Assembly: GCA_900317155.1 (NCBI GenBank)
Contig: ONFO01000009.1
Span: 62,001 to 126,000 of the forward strand
Length of the DNA stretch: 64,000 bases
Reading direction: 5' to 3'
DNA from: an uncultured Bacteroidales bacterium
GTDB taxonomy: Bacteria > Bacteroidota > Bacteroidia > Bacteroidales > F082
A program made the translations under genes and the position numbers. A model generated the notes under the pieces. It saw nothing but the letters and a program-made list of their open reading frames with translations. It searched no databases and was not told the origin of the DNA. Positions 31,189-40,185 of the stretch are shown here, in pieces. Numbering within the stretch: position 1 is the stretch's first letter; the number at the start of each line of letters is the position of its first letter.

Positions 31189-32016
31189 TTAATCCTCTTT
31201 TTCCAATGTTATAAAACCTGCCAAAGTAAATATCTCAGTTATCTCAGCCATGGTGTTATTATATTTTTCAAAACGTTCTTTCAAATCCTTCGGCAAGACA
31301 TCTTTCAATTCGTCAGAAGACCTGTCAAAACTTTTTAGAACCGAAATTTCATTTCCATAAATGCTATCTAAATGTTGTTCTATTGCTTTTTTCCCGTCTT
31401 CTTCAGATTTATACGAGTCGATACCAAAATTAGTTCTTATCCAATCTTCTAAGGCTTTATTCTTCTCTTCATCAGAAGCATCTGAAGTGATGCCAAGAGT
31501 GGTGTTTTTCCAATTTTCCTTTTTTTCCATTGCTTTTTGTAGCTCCTCGTCAGAAGCATCTGAGGCAACACCAAGGATATTGCGTATTTTTTCTTCTATC
31601 ACATTTTCTTCAACACTTTCCACATGGTTGTTCATCAAATATGACGAAAAATATAACAAACTAAAGTCAGTAAATGTTTTAGCAAATTGTTCCCCTTTTA
31701 CTAAAACAGTCGAAAATAATTCGCCAGCTTTTTGTGATTCCATTTGGTCAAAGGCTTCCTTCTTTTCGGAAAGAAAATCTTGGGTTTCTTGTGATAGTTT
31801 CAAGTTGGAATAGCCTGCCTTAAAATCGTCGAACTTCTGTTTGAAGCTCTGGAAAAAGGTAACGAAACCATCCCAGTTGTCAATAGCGTTTAATTCCGTT
31901 TCGGCTTGGGCGTATAATTCATTGGCCTTGTTCATCATATCTTTTTCCTTATTGCCACAGGAAGCCATGATGAAACCTATGATTACAACCGAAACAATCA
32001 TTGTCAATTTTTTCAT
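31189..32016 (-). CDS. Lipoprotein with repeated SDASDEE segments
   Basis: Lipoprotein of 275 residues with lipobox M-A-S-C-G (about 16-20). The mature part is highly charged and mostly helical. Two adjacent segments (about 147-165 and 171-190) repeat L-G-V/I-x-S-D-A-S-D-E-E-x-x-K-A, and a weaker third with F-G-I-D-S-Y-K-S-E-E-D-G-K-K-A-I-E follows. I do not recognise the family. It has its own promoter at 32064 and ends at the bidirectional terminator. It is AT-richer than the neighbouring comF. Confidence 0.72.
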   Translation of the reverse strand: MKKLTMIVSVVIIGFIMASCGNKEKDMMNKANELYAQAETELNAIDNWDGFVTFFQSFKQKFDDFKAGYSNLKLSQETQDFLSEKKEAFDQMESQKAGELFSTVLVKGEQFAKTFTDFSLLYFSSYLMNNHVESVEENVIEEKIRNILGVASDASDEELQKAMEKKENWKNTTLGITSDASDEEKNKALEDWIRTNFGIDSYKSEEDGKKAIEQHLDSIYGNEISVLKSFDRSSDELKDVLPKDLKERFEKYNNTMAEITEIFTLAGFITLEKED

Positions 32017-32063
32017 GATACTTTGTTTTTAGTGATATTAATAATAAAGTTGTTTAATGGCTG

Positions 32064-32071
32064 CAAAAATA
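32064..32071 (-). promoter_or_regulatory. -7 promoter element for the charged lipoprotein gene
   Basis: TATTTTTG on the minus strand, 47 bases before the start at 32016, within the comF terminus region. Confidence 0.55.
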
Positions 32072-32103
32072 GAAATAATAATAAAATATCAAATACAACA
32101 GCA

Positions 32104-32802
32104 TCAATTCCCTGCACAAGCCGCCGTGGCCGCGCTAATCACAATCCCAGAAACATTTTCCAATTGGTGGGCACACGATTCCAAAGTGGCGCCTGTAGTG
32201 AGCACGTCGTCGACGAGGAGGACGTGCTTTCCAATTAATTCGTCCGCAAACCGCACCTCAAAGATGTCTTTCACGTTCTTGAAACGTTCCTCGGCTGTTT
32301 TGTGGGTCTGCGTCTCGGTATAGATGCCTCTTACGAGGTATTTGTCGCCGATAGGGATGCCTGTCACTTCATGGATGCCTTGGGCAATCATCAGGCTCTG
32401 ATTGTAGCCGCGTTGCTTCTCGCGCTTGGGATGCAATGGTACAGGAATCAAATAGTCAATGCCTTGAAACAAAGGTGCGTCTTTGATGGTTTCACCTAAT
32501 TGTTGGCCAAGAAAAATACCTGCTTCCTTGTTGCCTTTGTATTTCAGCTCGTGGATGAGGTGTTGCACCTTGCCCGACTTGGCGAAAAAGAAACAAGATG
32601 TCACAGCATGAAACTTGACCCTTCCATAGAAACTTTGAGCCAATGGGTTCTCGGGGTTCAATTCATAGCCTGTCTTTGGCAATAAGTAGCGGCATTTCAG
32701 ACATACAGTCTCCTCATCCTTGAGCAATGGTTCGCCGCAGGCCGCACATACACGCGGATAGAATAGGTTGATAATGCTATCGAGCCAGTCACGGAAGGTC
32801 AT
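32104..32802 (-). CDS. comF: ComF-family phosphoribosyltransferase-like protein
   Basis: Cytoplasmic protein of 232 residues of the ComF/GntX family. An N-terminal zinc ribbon C-A-A-C...C-L-K-C (about 18-37) is followed by L-K-Y-K-G (about 86-90), P-V-P-L-H-P-K-R-E-K-Q-R-G-Y-N-Q (about 118-133) and the PRPP-binding loop V-L-L-V-D-D-V-L-T-T-G-A-T (about 190-202). In competent bacteria ComF supports handling of incoming single-stranded DNA; in Bacteroidota its exact role is not settled. It lies 11 bases downstream of the carboxypeptidase-regulatory-like gene, same strand. Confidence 0.9.
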   Translation of the reverse strand: MTFRDWLDSIINLFYPRVCAACGEPLLKDEETVCLKCRYLLPKTGYELNPENPLAQSFYGRVKFHAVTSCFFFAKSGKVQHLIHELKYKGNKEAGIFLGQQLGETIKDAPLFQGIDYLIPVPLHPKREKQRGYNQSLMIAQGIHEVTGIPIGDKYLVRGIYTETQTHKTAEERFKNVKDIFEVRFADELIGKHVLLVDDVLTTGATLESCAHQLENVSGIVISAATAACAGN

Positions 32803-32813
32803 GATGGAATGTT

Positions 32814-33593
32814 TTATTGTCCAAAACGGATGTATTTTTTCCTTGGAACCATTGGCTTGATTTTACCTACTCTGTTTACTGTGTCAAGTTCATTTTTGTT
32901 TCTGGTGGTTTCGGCAGCTTCATCGAGTTCATACAATTTATAATCGATGGCGAAGTCCAAGGAGTCGGGAAGGAGTTCGTCGGTGCGACCTTGTTCGCGC
33001 AACACTTCATTATACATGCGCCTGTTGCTGAGTAGTTTAGCTTGTCGGCGGGCTGAAGCGTTGTATTTATCGTACAGGTATTGTATCGGGCTTGCAGTGA
33101 CAGTGACCATGCCTTTGCCAGCTGGGGTACGGCTCAGCCAGAGTTCGTCAAGGTCTTCATAAAGTCGTGCAATCTCGCCAGGCATCTTGACGCTTGGCAT
33201 AGTAATCAGTATTTCCTTGAAAGTCTCATAGTTGCTGAATGGCAGTACGGTGACCTCTCTCAAAGTGATGACCTCTGGAAGAAGACGGATAACGAGCGTG
33301 TCGGAGCTAGTGAGGGTTGAATCGATGGCAATCAACCGCCTTGAATAGCCCACACAACTCACCCAAAGCGTGTCGGTTTGCCTTGCTTGGATGTGAAACT
33401 TGCCCTGTTGGTTAGTGATTGTGCCGCAATGTGCCATCTTGCTGATAACATGAGTGTTGCGTATAGGACGCAAGCTGTCGGCAGTGACTACATAACCATA
33501 GAAATCTATGCGCTTGTGTTCCTTTTCATCAGTTTGGGCATAGGTGACACAATAAAAAAAAAGTATTGCCAATATGAGAAGTTGACGTTTCAC
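32814..33593 (-). CDS. Exported CarboxypepD_reg-like domain protein
   Basis: Exported protein of 259 residues with a signal peptide ending V-T-Y-A-Q (about 16-20). Residues about 30-105 form a carboxypeptidase-regulatory-like beta-sandwich (G-Y-V-V-T-A-D-S-L-R-P-I-R-N-T...G-T-I-T-N-Q-Q-G-K-F-H-I), ending in a plug-like V-I-T-L-R-E-V-T-V-L-P. The rest is helical and lacks a barrel, so this is not a TonB receptor. Such proteins are common in the Bacteroidota envelope and mostly uncharacterised. Probably co-transcribed with comF. Confidence 0.82.
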   Translation of the reverse strand: MKRQLLILAILFFYCVTYAQTDEKEHKRIDFYGYVVTADSLRPIRNTHVISKMAHCGTITNQQGKFHIQARQTDTLWVSCVGYSRRLIAIDSTLTSSDTLVIRLLPEVITLREVTVLPFSNYETFKEILITMPSVKMPGEIARLYEDLDELWLSRTPAGKGMVTVTASPIQYLYDKYNASARRQAKLLSNRRMYNEVLREQGRTDELLPDSLDFAIDYKLYELDEAAETTRNKNELDTVNRVGKIKPMVPRKKYIRFGQ

Positions 33594-33664
33594 TCAAATA
33601 AAAACAGGTTATTATGGTATAATTAACGTTGGGTTGGTAGTTTTATTTTTGAAATACACAAGTA

Positions 33665-34714
33665 TTACTCTCCTAATACTCTTTCAATTTCTTTCAGAAG
33701 CGCTTCGCCTTCAAGGTTACGGGCGACAATCATACCGTCCTTGATAAGGGCATTCTGAGGGATGAAAGCGATGGCATAAAGAGCGCCTGCGGCATTGCCC
33801 CAACCTTGAAGATCGGATACGTGAGTCCACGTAAGACCGTCTTTTTCGATGGCGGCAAGCCAGGCTTCCTTGTTGGTGTCGAATGACACGCCAAGGATGT
33901 CAAAACCTTGGTCATGATATTTCTGATATGCAGCCACCACATTGGGGTTTTCCTTACGGCAGTCGGGGCACCACGAAGCCCAGAAGTCGATGAGCAAGAG
34001 TTTGCCTTGGGCAAGTTGGCTGAGCGTTATGGGGTTACCTTCTGCATCGTTTTGCGTGAAGTCAATCATCGGTTGACCAGCTTGTACACGTTCCTGTTTC
34101 TCTACATATTCCTCAGCCAGTTTAAGGTTGGCGTTATTGAGCGTGCTGTCAGCATGGTGGATGTTGTCAATCATCGTGCGCAATTCGCAGGAACCAAAAG
34201 CCCATTTGTAGCGGTACATCACATAATGGGCCACAGGGTCGGTGGGGTTTTCCCAAACGTAGTCGAAGCAATGCATCTTCAATATCTCGTCCTTATCGGC
34301 TTGACTCATGGTGGTGTCAGCCTCCAGCTTGGCCTCAAGGTCGTTGTAGCTATTTGTGAAAGCATCAAGTCGGGCTTGCGATTCAGAGCCTTTCACCAAG
34401 ATGGCATTGGGATTCTGAGCATCTCCTTCTAATGTGACGTCCACATTATCGGTAAAGAAAGAGAAAGGCCGGCGCCAGCCTTGTAGCATGATGCCATACA
34501 TCTCGTTGTCGTCGCAGACAGGTGTGTTGAACACGGCGTCCCAGTTCTCAATGACGGCTGAATCAAGTACTTGTCCGTCTTTTTGCAGGTAGATAGTCTT
34601 GCCATTGGCATTAGCGAGGTTCACATTGACCTTAAAGGTCTTGGTCTCTGGCTTTGGTGTGCAAGCGAAAAGCCCAAGAGCAAGTGCAGCTAATAGTATG
34701 AGTTTTGTTTTCAT
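33665..34714 (-). CDS. TlpA-like thioredoxin-fold lipoprotein, copy 1 (CPDC active site)
   Basis: Lipoprotein of 349 residues with lipobox L-F-A-C-T (about 15-19). Residues about 25-120 are a DUF4369-like beta domain (F-K-V-N-V-N-L-A-N-A-N-G-K-T-I-Y-L-Q-K). A helical linker leads to an AhpC/TSA-type thioredoxin domain (about 215-349) with F-W-A-S-W-C-P-D-C-R-K-E-N-P. The family acts as a periplasmic thiol oxidoreductase. The active site is C-P-D-C, where its neighbour has C-G-P-C, so redox potential or partner may differ. It is the second gene of a tandem paralogous pair. Confidence 0.88.
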   Translation of the reverse strand: MKTKLILLAALALGLFACTPKPETKTFKVNVNLANANGKTIYLQKDGQVLDSAVIENWDAVFNTPVCDDNEMYGIMLQGWRRPFSFFTDNVDVTLEGDAQNPNAILVKGSESQARLDAFTNSYNDLEAKLEADTTMSQADKDEILKMHCFDYVWENPTDPVAHYVMYRYKWAFGSCELRTMIDNIHHADSTLNNANLKLAEEYVEKQERVQAGQPMIDFTQNDAEGNPITLSQLAQGKLLLIDFWASWCPDCRKENPNVVAAYQKYHDQGFDILGVSFDTNKEAWLAAIEKDGLTWTHVSDLQGWGNAAGALYAIAFIPQNALIKDGMIVARNLEGEALLKEIERVLGE

Positions 34715-34726
34715 AGTGTAAGTATT

Positions 34727-34811
34727 TAATTCAGAATTCAGAATGTAGAATTATCATTATTTCGATATTCATCATTCTGCATTCTTAATTCTACATTCTT
34801 AATTCACCATT
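34727..34811. repeat. Imperfect inverted repeat of GAATGTAGAATT units
   Basis: The left arm AATTCAGAATGTAGAATTAT and the right arm ...TTAATTCTACATTCTTAATT are complementary. It separates the two TlpA-like genes. A related structure separates mreC and mreB at 37268-37365. Confidence 0.65.
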
Positions 34812-34816
34812 CATCA

Positions 34817-35905
34817 TTACTTTAGGATTTCAGCCAATTTTGCCTCCAAGTCTTCGCCTCTCAACCCTTTAGCCACCATGGTGCCGTTCTGGTCGAAGAG
34901 GAAGTTGGACGGAATATAATAAATCATGTAAAGTTCGCTGGCTTTGTTCTCGCTGTCGCGCACCTGCGTCCAAGGCAGTTGGTCTTCTTCAACAGCTTTC
35001 AACCAGTCTTCTTCGTCTTGGTCGACACTGACACCGATGACGTCAAAGCCGAGTTCGTGGAACTGCTCGTAGGCTGCTTTTACGACAGGGTTCTCGTGAC
35101 GGCAGGGACCGCACCACGAAGCCCAGAAATCGACCAAAGTGAGCTTGTTTTGACTAATCTTCTCCGAGAGGGTGACATTTTCACCGTCTTTGGTTTGCAG
35201 GGTGAAGTCGATGAAAGGCTGTCCCACTTCGAGGCGTTCCTGCTTGGCGATGTAGTCGTTGAGGTGGTCGCGGTAGATGGATTCGGTAGTGAAACCAGCC
35301 ATCAGTTCTTTCAATTGATCAATGGGATATTCTTGCTTCACACCATCAAGGATGTAATGGGTGACGAAGCTCTCCGGATGAGACTTGATGTATTCGTCGC
35401 GGAAGTTGTCTTGTTGCTCCATTAAAGCGGTGCCTACTTTATTGAGCGAATCCATCATGATGGAGTCGTTGTTGGAGAAGGCTTGTTGCATGACGGCATA
35501 GAGCTCTTTAATTTGAACCTCGAAAGCATCTAATTGATCGTTGTAGGCATCCAATTCAGCTTGCGTCTCTGAAGCCATTATTTCCACGGCTTGAGGGTTG
35601 TTCATGTCGCCCACGAAGGTGACATCCTTGTTGTCGGCAAAGAAAGGCATTGAGCCTCGTTTTCCTTTGATTTTCAACGCATAAAGCACTTGAGGATTGT
35701 CGATGGGAGCAGTCAGTACAGCTTGGTCGTTGGCAATGACGGCCGAGTCGATAATGACAGGGACGTTTTCGACATACTTTTGAAGATAAACGGTTTTTTC
35801 GTTACCATTGGTCAAGCTGACATTGACCTTGAAGTCTTTCGCTTTGTTGTTGCAGGCGCACAAACCGAGTGCAAATGCTAATAGAAATAGTACATTTTTT
35901 TTCAT
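34817..35905 (-). CDS. TlpA-like thioredoxin-fold lipoprotein, copy 2 (CGPC active site)
   Basis: Lipoprotein of 362 residues with lipobox L-C-A-C-N (about 15-19), a DUF4369-like domain (about 24-125), a helical linker with many Asp/Glu (about 130-220) and a thioredoxin domain (about 225-362) with F-W-A-S-W-C-G-P-C-R-H-E-N-P. It is similar throughout to the gene at 33665. Likely role: thiol-disulfide exchange in the periplasm. It follows mreD on the same strand after 25 bases, which is where the penicillin-binding protein gene stands in many relatives. Confidence 0.88.
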   Translation of the reverse strand: MKKNVLFLLAFALGLCACNNKAKDFKVNVSLTNGNEKTVYLQKYVENVPVIIDSAVIANDQAVLTAPIDNPQVLYALKIKGKRGSMPFFADNKDVTFVGDMNNPQAVEIMASETQAELDAYNDQLDAFEVQIKELYAVMQQAFSNNDSIMMDSLNKVGTALMEQQDNFRDEYIKSHPESFVTHYILDGVKQEYPIDQLKELMAGFTTESIYRDHLNDYIAKQERLEVGQPFIDFTLQTKDGENVTLSEKISQNKLTLVDFWASWCGPCRHENPVVKAAYEQFHELGFDVIGVSVDQDEEDWLKAVEEDQLPWTQVRDSENKASELYMIYYIPSNFLFDQNGTMVAKGLRGEDLEAKLAEILK

Positions 35906-35930
35906 TGTTAATCAGGTGTTTATATAATTA

Positions 35931-36446
35931 TCATTCTCTTCTTTTTTCGGTTTTAAAGATGAATAGGATCATCATGATGAGGAAAATGGAAACGGGAACA
36001 CTCAGCAGGATGCGCAACATGACTTGACCAAGGAGCCGGAAACTGAATGACTCAAGAAAAAACAGTGCTAAATGATGGATAAATACCATACAGAGTGCAT
36101 AACGGAAAAACCAAATGCCACCTAATTGGCCAAGGTTGGGCTCTGTGATGTTCTCGAATTTTTGGTTGCCCGAAACAAGCTTGATGATGGACGGTCGGCA
36201 GAATGCCATCAACGTGGTGGCTCCGGCATGAAGTCCAAGTGTGCCCGTGAACAAATCGACAGTCAGGCCTAAGGCAAAACCTAAAACCAAGAGTTGCCAT
36301 TTTGGCGTGCTGAAGGGTAGCAACATAATGAAAATCATGTAGATATAAGGATGTACATAGCCACCTAGACGAATGTGGTTGATGACCAGTACCTGAAGGA
36401 GTACGAGCACAACGAAACGAATGATTTGGAGCGCTGTTTTATTCAT
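35931..36446 (-). CDS. mreD: Rod shape-determining protein MreD
   Basis: Inner-membrane protein of 171 residues with five to six hydrophobic helices, including Y-M-I-F-I-M-L-L-P-F-S-T-P and a last V-S-I-F-L-I-M-M-I-L-F-I-F followed by a basic tail. It is weakly conserved, and the assignment rests on size, topology and position: its start overlaps the mreC stop by eight bases. It belongs to the elongasome with MreB and MreC. Confidence 0.88.
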   Translation of the reverse strand: MNKTALQIIRFVVLVLLQVLVINHIRLGGYVHPYIYMIFIMLLPFSTPKWQLLVLGFALGLTVDLFTGTLGLHAGATTLMAFCRPSIIKLVSGNQKFENITEPNLGQLGGIWFFRYALCMVFIHHLALFFLESFSFRLLGQVMLRILLSVPVSIFLIMMILFIFKTEKRRE

Positions 36447-37263
36447 TTTGTTTGAATTTGGCTTTGAGCGAGTCGAGCTCGGGTTTGTGCAGGTTTTTGA
36501 TTACATAGACGTGTCTTAAAGTGGCGAAGTCGGTGGCAAACCGAATCTTGGCTTTGTTCAATGCATCAACGGCAGTAGGGTAAAATTCTTCAATTGTACC
36601 CACCATGAGGTCTTCCGGGAAGATATAGGAATGAGAACTGGTGAGAATGGTGTCGCCTGTGTTCAAGACGATGTGAGTGGGGATGTCTTCCACCATACCA
36701 TAACGGTAGTTGTTGGTTCCCCATTTCAAACTGGCAAGTTCTTGGCTCTCTTTGATGCGCACACCGACCAACGATTTGCTGTGCAACAGGCTCATAATGG
36801 AGGCATAATGTCGACTCACATCGGTCACAACACCCACGATGCCCTCGGAAGAAATCACGCTCATATCACGTTCAATGCCATCTACCGCACCTTTATTAAT
36901 AATGATATAGTTGTTGGCTTGGTTGATGCTATTGTTGACAACTTGTGCAGGGATGTATTTGTACAACGTATCTCCTTCGCTGATGTTGTAAGTGCAGGTA
37001 GAAGTGTCATACATGATCGACAACTTTTGTCTTAGCATGGCGTTTTCTTCGGCCAATTGTTCGTTGGTGCTGTTGAGGCTGAAATAATAGCCTATTTCAC
37101 TGTTCCATTCGTAAATTTTGCCTACGACATCATTCGTGGTGTTCACCATGCGGTTGCGATGAAAACGCTGGCTGTTGGCAAGCAATAGGATAGAAATCAC
37201 CTCGAGCAGGATGAACAAGATGACGAAGTGATGCTTGATGATAAAACGCCGCAGGTTGTACAT
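36439..37263 (-). CDS. mreC: Rod shape-determining protein MreC
   Basis: Bitopic inner-membrane protein of 274 residues: a short cytoplasmic basic N-terminus (M-Y-N-L-R-R-F-I-I-K-H-H), one transmembrane helix (about 13-33), a coiled-coil (about 40-85) and a periplasmic double beta-barrel with I-N-K-G-A-V-D-G-I...V-I-S-S-E-G-I-V-G-V-V (about 125-150). I chose the ATG at 37263; an upstream in-frame start at 37347 would include repeat sequence. It links MreB filaments to wall-synthesis enzymes. Confidence 0.92.
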   Translation of the reverse strand: MYNLRRFIIKHHFVILFILLEVISILLLANSQRFHRNRMVNTTNDVVGKIYEWNSEIGYYFSLNSTNEQLAEENAMLRQKLSIMYDTSTCTYNISEGDTLYKYIPAQVVNNSINQANNYIIINKGAVDGIERDMSVISSEGIVGVVTDVSRHYASIMSLLHSKSLVGVRIKESQELASLKWGTNNYRYGMVEDIPTHIVLNTGDTILTSSHSYIFPEDLMVGTIEEFYPTAVDALNKAKIRFATDFATLRHVYVIKNLHKPELDSLKAKFKQNE

Positions 37264-37267
37264 AGAT

Positions 37268-37365
37268 GTTTTAATGCTGAGTGCAGAATGTTGAATGCAG
37301 AATGAAGAGAAACTAGTCGTTGCATTGCAACATTCTTCATCCTGCATTCATAATTCAGCATTTAT
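37268..37365. repeat. Imperfect inverted repeat between mreC and mreB
   Basis: The left arm AATGCTGAGTGCAGAATG... and the right arm ...CTGCATTCATAATTCAGCATT are complementary. GAATGCAGAATG-type units are shared with 34727-34811. Confidence 0.65.
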
Positions 37366-38384
37366 TTGATCAGGAATGTAAAGCGGTCGAAGTTCTTCAA
37401 GGCGATGCCTGTACCACGGGCCACGGCACGGAGCGGGTCTTCAGCCACATGGATGGGCAGCTTGGTCTTGGCATTGAGACGTCTGTCCAAACCACGCAGC
37501 AAGGCACCACCTCCAGTGAGGTAGATACCCGTGCGGTAGATATCAGCCGACAATTCGGGCGGAGTTTGCTCCAAAGCATTCAACACAGCCGTTTCAATCT
37601 TCATGATGCTCTTGTCCAAGCAGTGGGCGATTTCAGCGTAGTTCACTTTGATCTCTTTTGGGATACCCGTCAGCATGTCGCGGCCTTGAACGGCGTAGTC
37701 ATCGGGCGGGTTGTCAAGCTGCGGGATGGCGGCACCGACTTCAATCTTGATGCGCTCGGCGGTGCGCTCACCCACAATGATGTTATGTTGCTTACGCATG
37801 TATTCTTCAATGTCGGCGGTAAAGTCGTCGCCCGCGATGCGGATGGACTTGTTGTTGACGATGCCACCCAAAGCGATGACTGCGATTTCGGAGGTACCGC
37901 CACCGATGTCGATAATCATGTTACCTGTTGGCTCAAGCACGTCGATACCGATACCGATTGCAGCAGCCATAGGCTCGTGAATCAGACGGACTTCCTTTGC
38001 TCCGGCCTGTTCAGCCGAGTCCTTTACGGCGCGTTCCTCCACCTCGGTGATGCCCGAAGGGATGCAGATGACCATCTTCAGGCTGGGTGGGAACAAGGTG
38101 TTCTTGAAATTGATCATCTTAATCATCTCGCGCATCATGTATTCGGCCGCTTGGAAGTCAGCGATGACACCATCGCGCAACGGGCGGATGGTCTTGATGT
38201 TCTCGTGTGTCTTACCATGCATCATCATGGCGCGTTTGCCGACGGCGATGATTTTCTTCGTGTCACGCTGCAAGGCCACGATGGAGGGCTCGTCAACGAC
38301 TACTTTGTCGTTGTATATGATAATCGTATTGGCCGTACCGAGGTCAATGGCGATTTCTTTGTTTAGGAATGAAAATGCTCCCAT
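37362..38384 (-). CDS. mreB: Rod shape-determining protein MreB
   Basis: Actin homologue of 340 residues that guides lateral wall synthesis at the inner membrane. Phosphate loops D-L-G-T-A-N-T (about 14-20) and D-I-G-G-G-T-S-E-I (about 160-168), the P-S-I-V-A-L motif and H-E-P-M-A-A-A-I-G are clearly visible. The N-terminus M-G-A-F-S-F-L-N-K-E can form the amphipathic membrane anchor. It lies between purH and mreC, the usual Bacteroidales order. Confidence 0.97.
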   Translation of the reverse strand: MGAFSFLNKEIAIDLGTANTIIIYNDKVVVDEPSIVALQRDTKKIIAVGKRAMMMHGKTHENIKTIRPLRDGVIADFQAAEYMMREMIKMINFKNTLFPPSLKMVICIPSGITEVEERAVKDSAEQAGAKEVRLIHEPMAAAIGIGIDVLEPTGNMIIDIGGGTSEIAVIALGGIVNNKSIRIAGDDFTADIEEYMRKQHNIIVGERTAERIKIEVGAAIPQLDNPPDDYAVQGRDMLTGIPKEIKVNYAEIAHCLDKSIMKIETAVLNALEQTPPELSADIYRTGIYLTGGGALLRGLDRRLNAKTKLPIHVAEDPLRAVARGTGIALKNFDRFTFLIK

Positions 38385-38438
38385 AATCTTCAGTTGTTAG
38401 TTGTCAGTTGTTGTCTATTTATCTTCAGTTAATTAATG

Positions 38439-39956
38439 TCAATGTCTAAAATGTCTATATCCGGTAAACACCATGCTGATGCCGTTTTCGTTGCAGCAGT
38501 CGATGGATTCTTGGTCGCGAACCGAACCTCCAGGTTGCACAATGGCAGTGATACCCGCTTCGTGGGCCAGCTCGACGCAATCTTTGAAGGGGAAGAAAGC
38601 ATCGGAGGCTAACACGGCACCCTTCAGGTCAAAGTCGAATGAACGGGCCTTCTCGATGGCTTGGCGCAAGGCATCCACACGTGAGGTCTGCCCAATGCCT
38701 GAAGCAAAGAGTTGCTTGCCTTTGGCAAGGACGATGGCATTACTACGGCTGTGCTTCACAATCTTGTTGGCGAAAATCATGTCTTCCACCTCGTCGGCCA
38801 TAGGTGCCTTGGTGGTGATGACCTTGAAGTCGTCAGCGGTCTCGGTATGAAGGTCGCGGTCTTGAACGAGGTAGCCATTCAAGGCAGTTTTCACCGTTTG
38901 AGGCTTATATTGGTCAGCTTTCAGGCGCAACACCACGCGGTTCTTTTTTGAGAAGAGTAGGTCAAGGACACCGTTTTCGTAATCAGGAGCCACGATGACT
39001 TCGATAAAGAGCTTGTTGATCTCCTCAGCGGCTTCAAGGTCGATGGGGCGATTGCAGACCAGCACGCCACCAAAGGCCGAAACGGGGTCACCAGCCAAAG
39101 CAGCGAGATAAGCCTCTTTCACAGTTTTGCGGCATGCGATGCCACAAGGGTTGTTGTGCTTGAGGATGGCGAAGGTAGGCTCGTCGAACTCGCGGATGAG
39201 GTTCAACCCTGCATCCAGGTCGAGCAAGTTGTTGTACGACAGCTCTTTGCCGTGCAGTTTCTCAAACATTGCATCCAAGTCGCCGTAGAAGGTGCCTTTC
39301 TGGTGTGGATTCTCACCGTAACGCAAAGTAGTGCCTTCTTCTTCAGTAACGCGCAGAGGCTTGTTGTCGTCGTCTTTCACAAACCAGTTCATGATGGTGC
39401 TGTCATAATGTGAGCTTACGCCAAAAGCGTAGGCGGCAAAACGGCGGCGGTCTTCAATGGAGGTTTCACCCTGCTGGTCTTTCAGCAGTTGGATGAGTTC
39501 TCCATAATATTTCTGCGAGGGTACGATGAGCACCTCGTTGAAGTTCTTGGCTCCGGCACGGATGAGTGAGATGCCCCCGATGTCGATTTTCTCTATAATG
39601 GCAGACGGGTCTTCGGTCTTGGCCACGGTTTCCTCAAAGGGATAGAGGTCGACGATGACAAGGTCAAAAGGCGGGATGTCGTATTCCTGCATTTCCTTTA
39701 AATCCGACTCAAGTTGGGTGCGACCCAAGATGCCGCCAAACACTTTGGGATGCAAAGTCTTCACGCGACCGCCTAAGATGGACGGATAACCTGTGAGTGA
39801 TTCGACGGTCTTCACCGTGGGGTCGAGCGGCTTGATGAAGTCATAGGTGCCTCCAGTGGAGTAGATTTGTACGCCATTTTGCTTCAACAAGTCGACGATG
39901 GTATCAATGCCAGTTTTATAAAATACTGATATTAAAGCAGTTCTAATCTTTTTCAA
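38439..39956 (-). CDS. purH: Bifunctional AICAR formyltransferase / IMP cyclohydrolase
   Basis: Cytoplasmic enzyme of 505 residues that catalyses the last two steps of IMP synthesis. The N-terminal IMP cyclohydrolase domain (about 1-195) has S-V-F-Y-K-T-G and S-T-G-G-T; the S-V-x-D-K-T motif usual here is changed to S-V-F-Y-K-T. G-R-V-K-T-L-H-P-K near 63-71 is intact. The C-terminal transformylase domain (about 200-505) has K-H-N-N-P-C-G (about 266-272, catalytic Lys-His), and F-F-P-F-K-D. First gene of the purH-mreBCD run. Confidence 0.96.
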   Translation of the reverse strand: MKKIRTALISVFYKTGIDTIVDLLKQNGVQIYSTGGTYDFIKPLDPTVKTVESLTGYPSILGGRVKTLHPKVFGGILGRTQLESDLKEMQEYDIPPFDLVIVDLYPFEETVAKTEDPSAIIEKIDIGGISLIRAGAKNFNEVLIVPSQKYYGELIQLLKDQQGETSIEDRRRFAAYAFGVSSHYDSTIMNWFVKDDDNKPLRVTEEEGTTLRYGENPHQKGTFYGDLDAMFEKLHGKELSYNNLLDLDAGLNLIREFDEPTFAILKHNNPCGIACRKTVKEAYLAALAGDPVSAFGGVLVCNRPIDLEAAEEINKLFIEVIVAPDYENGVLDLLFSKKNRVVLRLKADQYKPQTVKTALNGYLVQDRDLHTETADDFKVITTKAPMADEVEDMIFANKIVKHSRSNAIVLAKGKQLFASGIGQTSRVDALRQAIEKARSFDFDLKGAVLASDAFFPFKDCVELAHEAGITAIVQPGGSVRDQESIDCCNENGISMVFTGYRHFRH

Positions 39957-39985
39957 GGGTGTAAAATTTTGCTGATTTTAAACTG

Positions 39986-39993
39986 CAAGATTA
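39986..39993 (-). promoter_or_regulatory. Possible -7 promoter element for purH
   Basis: TAATCTTG on the minus strand, 30 bases before the start at 39956. It is one base off TAnnTTTG. Confidence 0.4.
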
Positions 39994-40148
39994 CGAAAAA
40001 ACTGAAAGCAGCGCAACAGTTGAAAAGCATTTTTTTAGGATATTTATCAACAGGTTTCAAGATGCCGTTATCGCTTCGAAAAGGTTGATTAAAAAAATGA
40101 AATTTTCAAAATAAAACAGAAATTATTTGCTTGAAATGTTTTTATTTG

Positions 40149-40156
40149 TAATTTTG
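40149..40156 (+). promoter_or_regulatory. -7 promoter element for the lipoprotein at 40186
   Basis: TAATTTTG, 29 bases before the ATG. The preceding 130 bases are AT-rich and hold no gene. Confidence 0.55.
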
Positions 40157-40185
40157 CTGCGTCATGTATCATATAGTTTACAAAG

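Noticed and set aside
37320-38366. A 348-codon frame on the plus strand opposite mreB.
   Set aside because: It is the mirror of a highly conserved gene, has no promoter or family pattern, and is His/Asp/Val-rich as expected from antisense reading.
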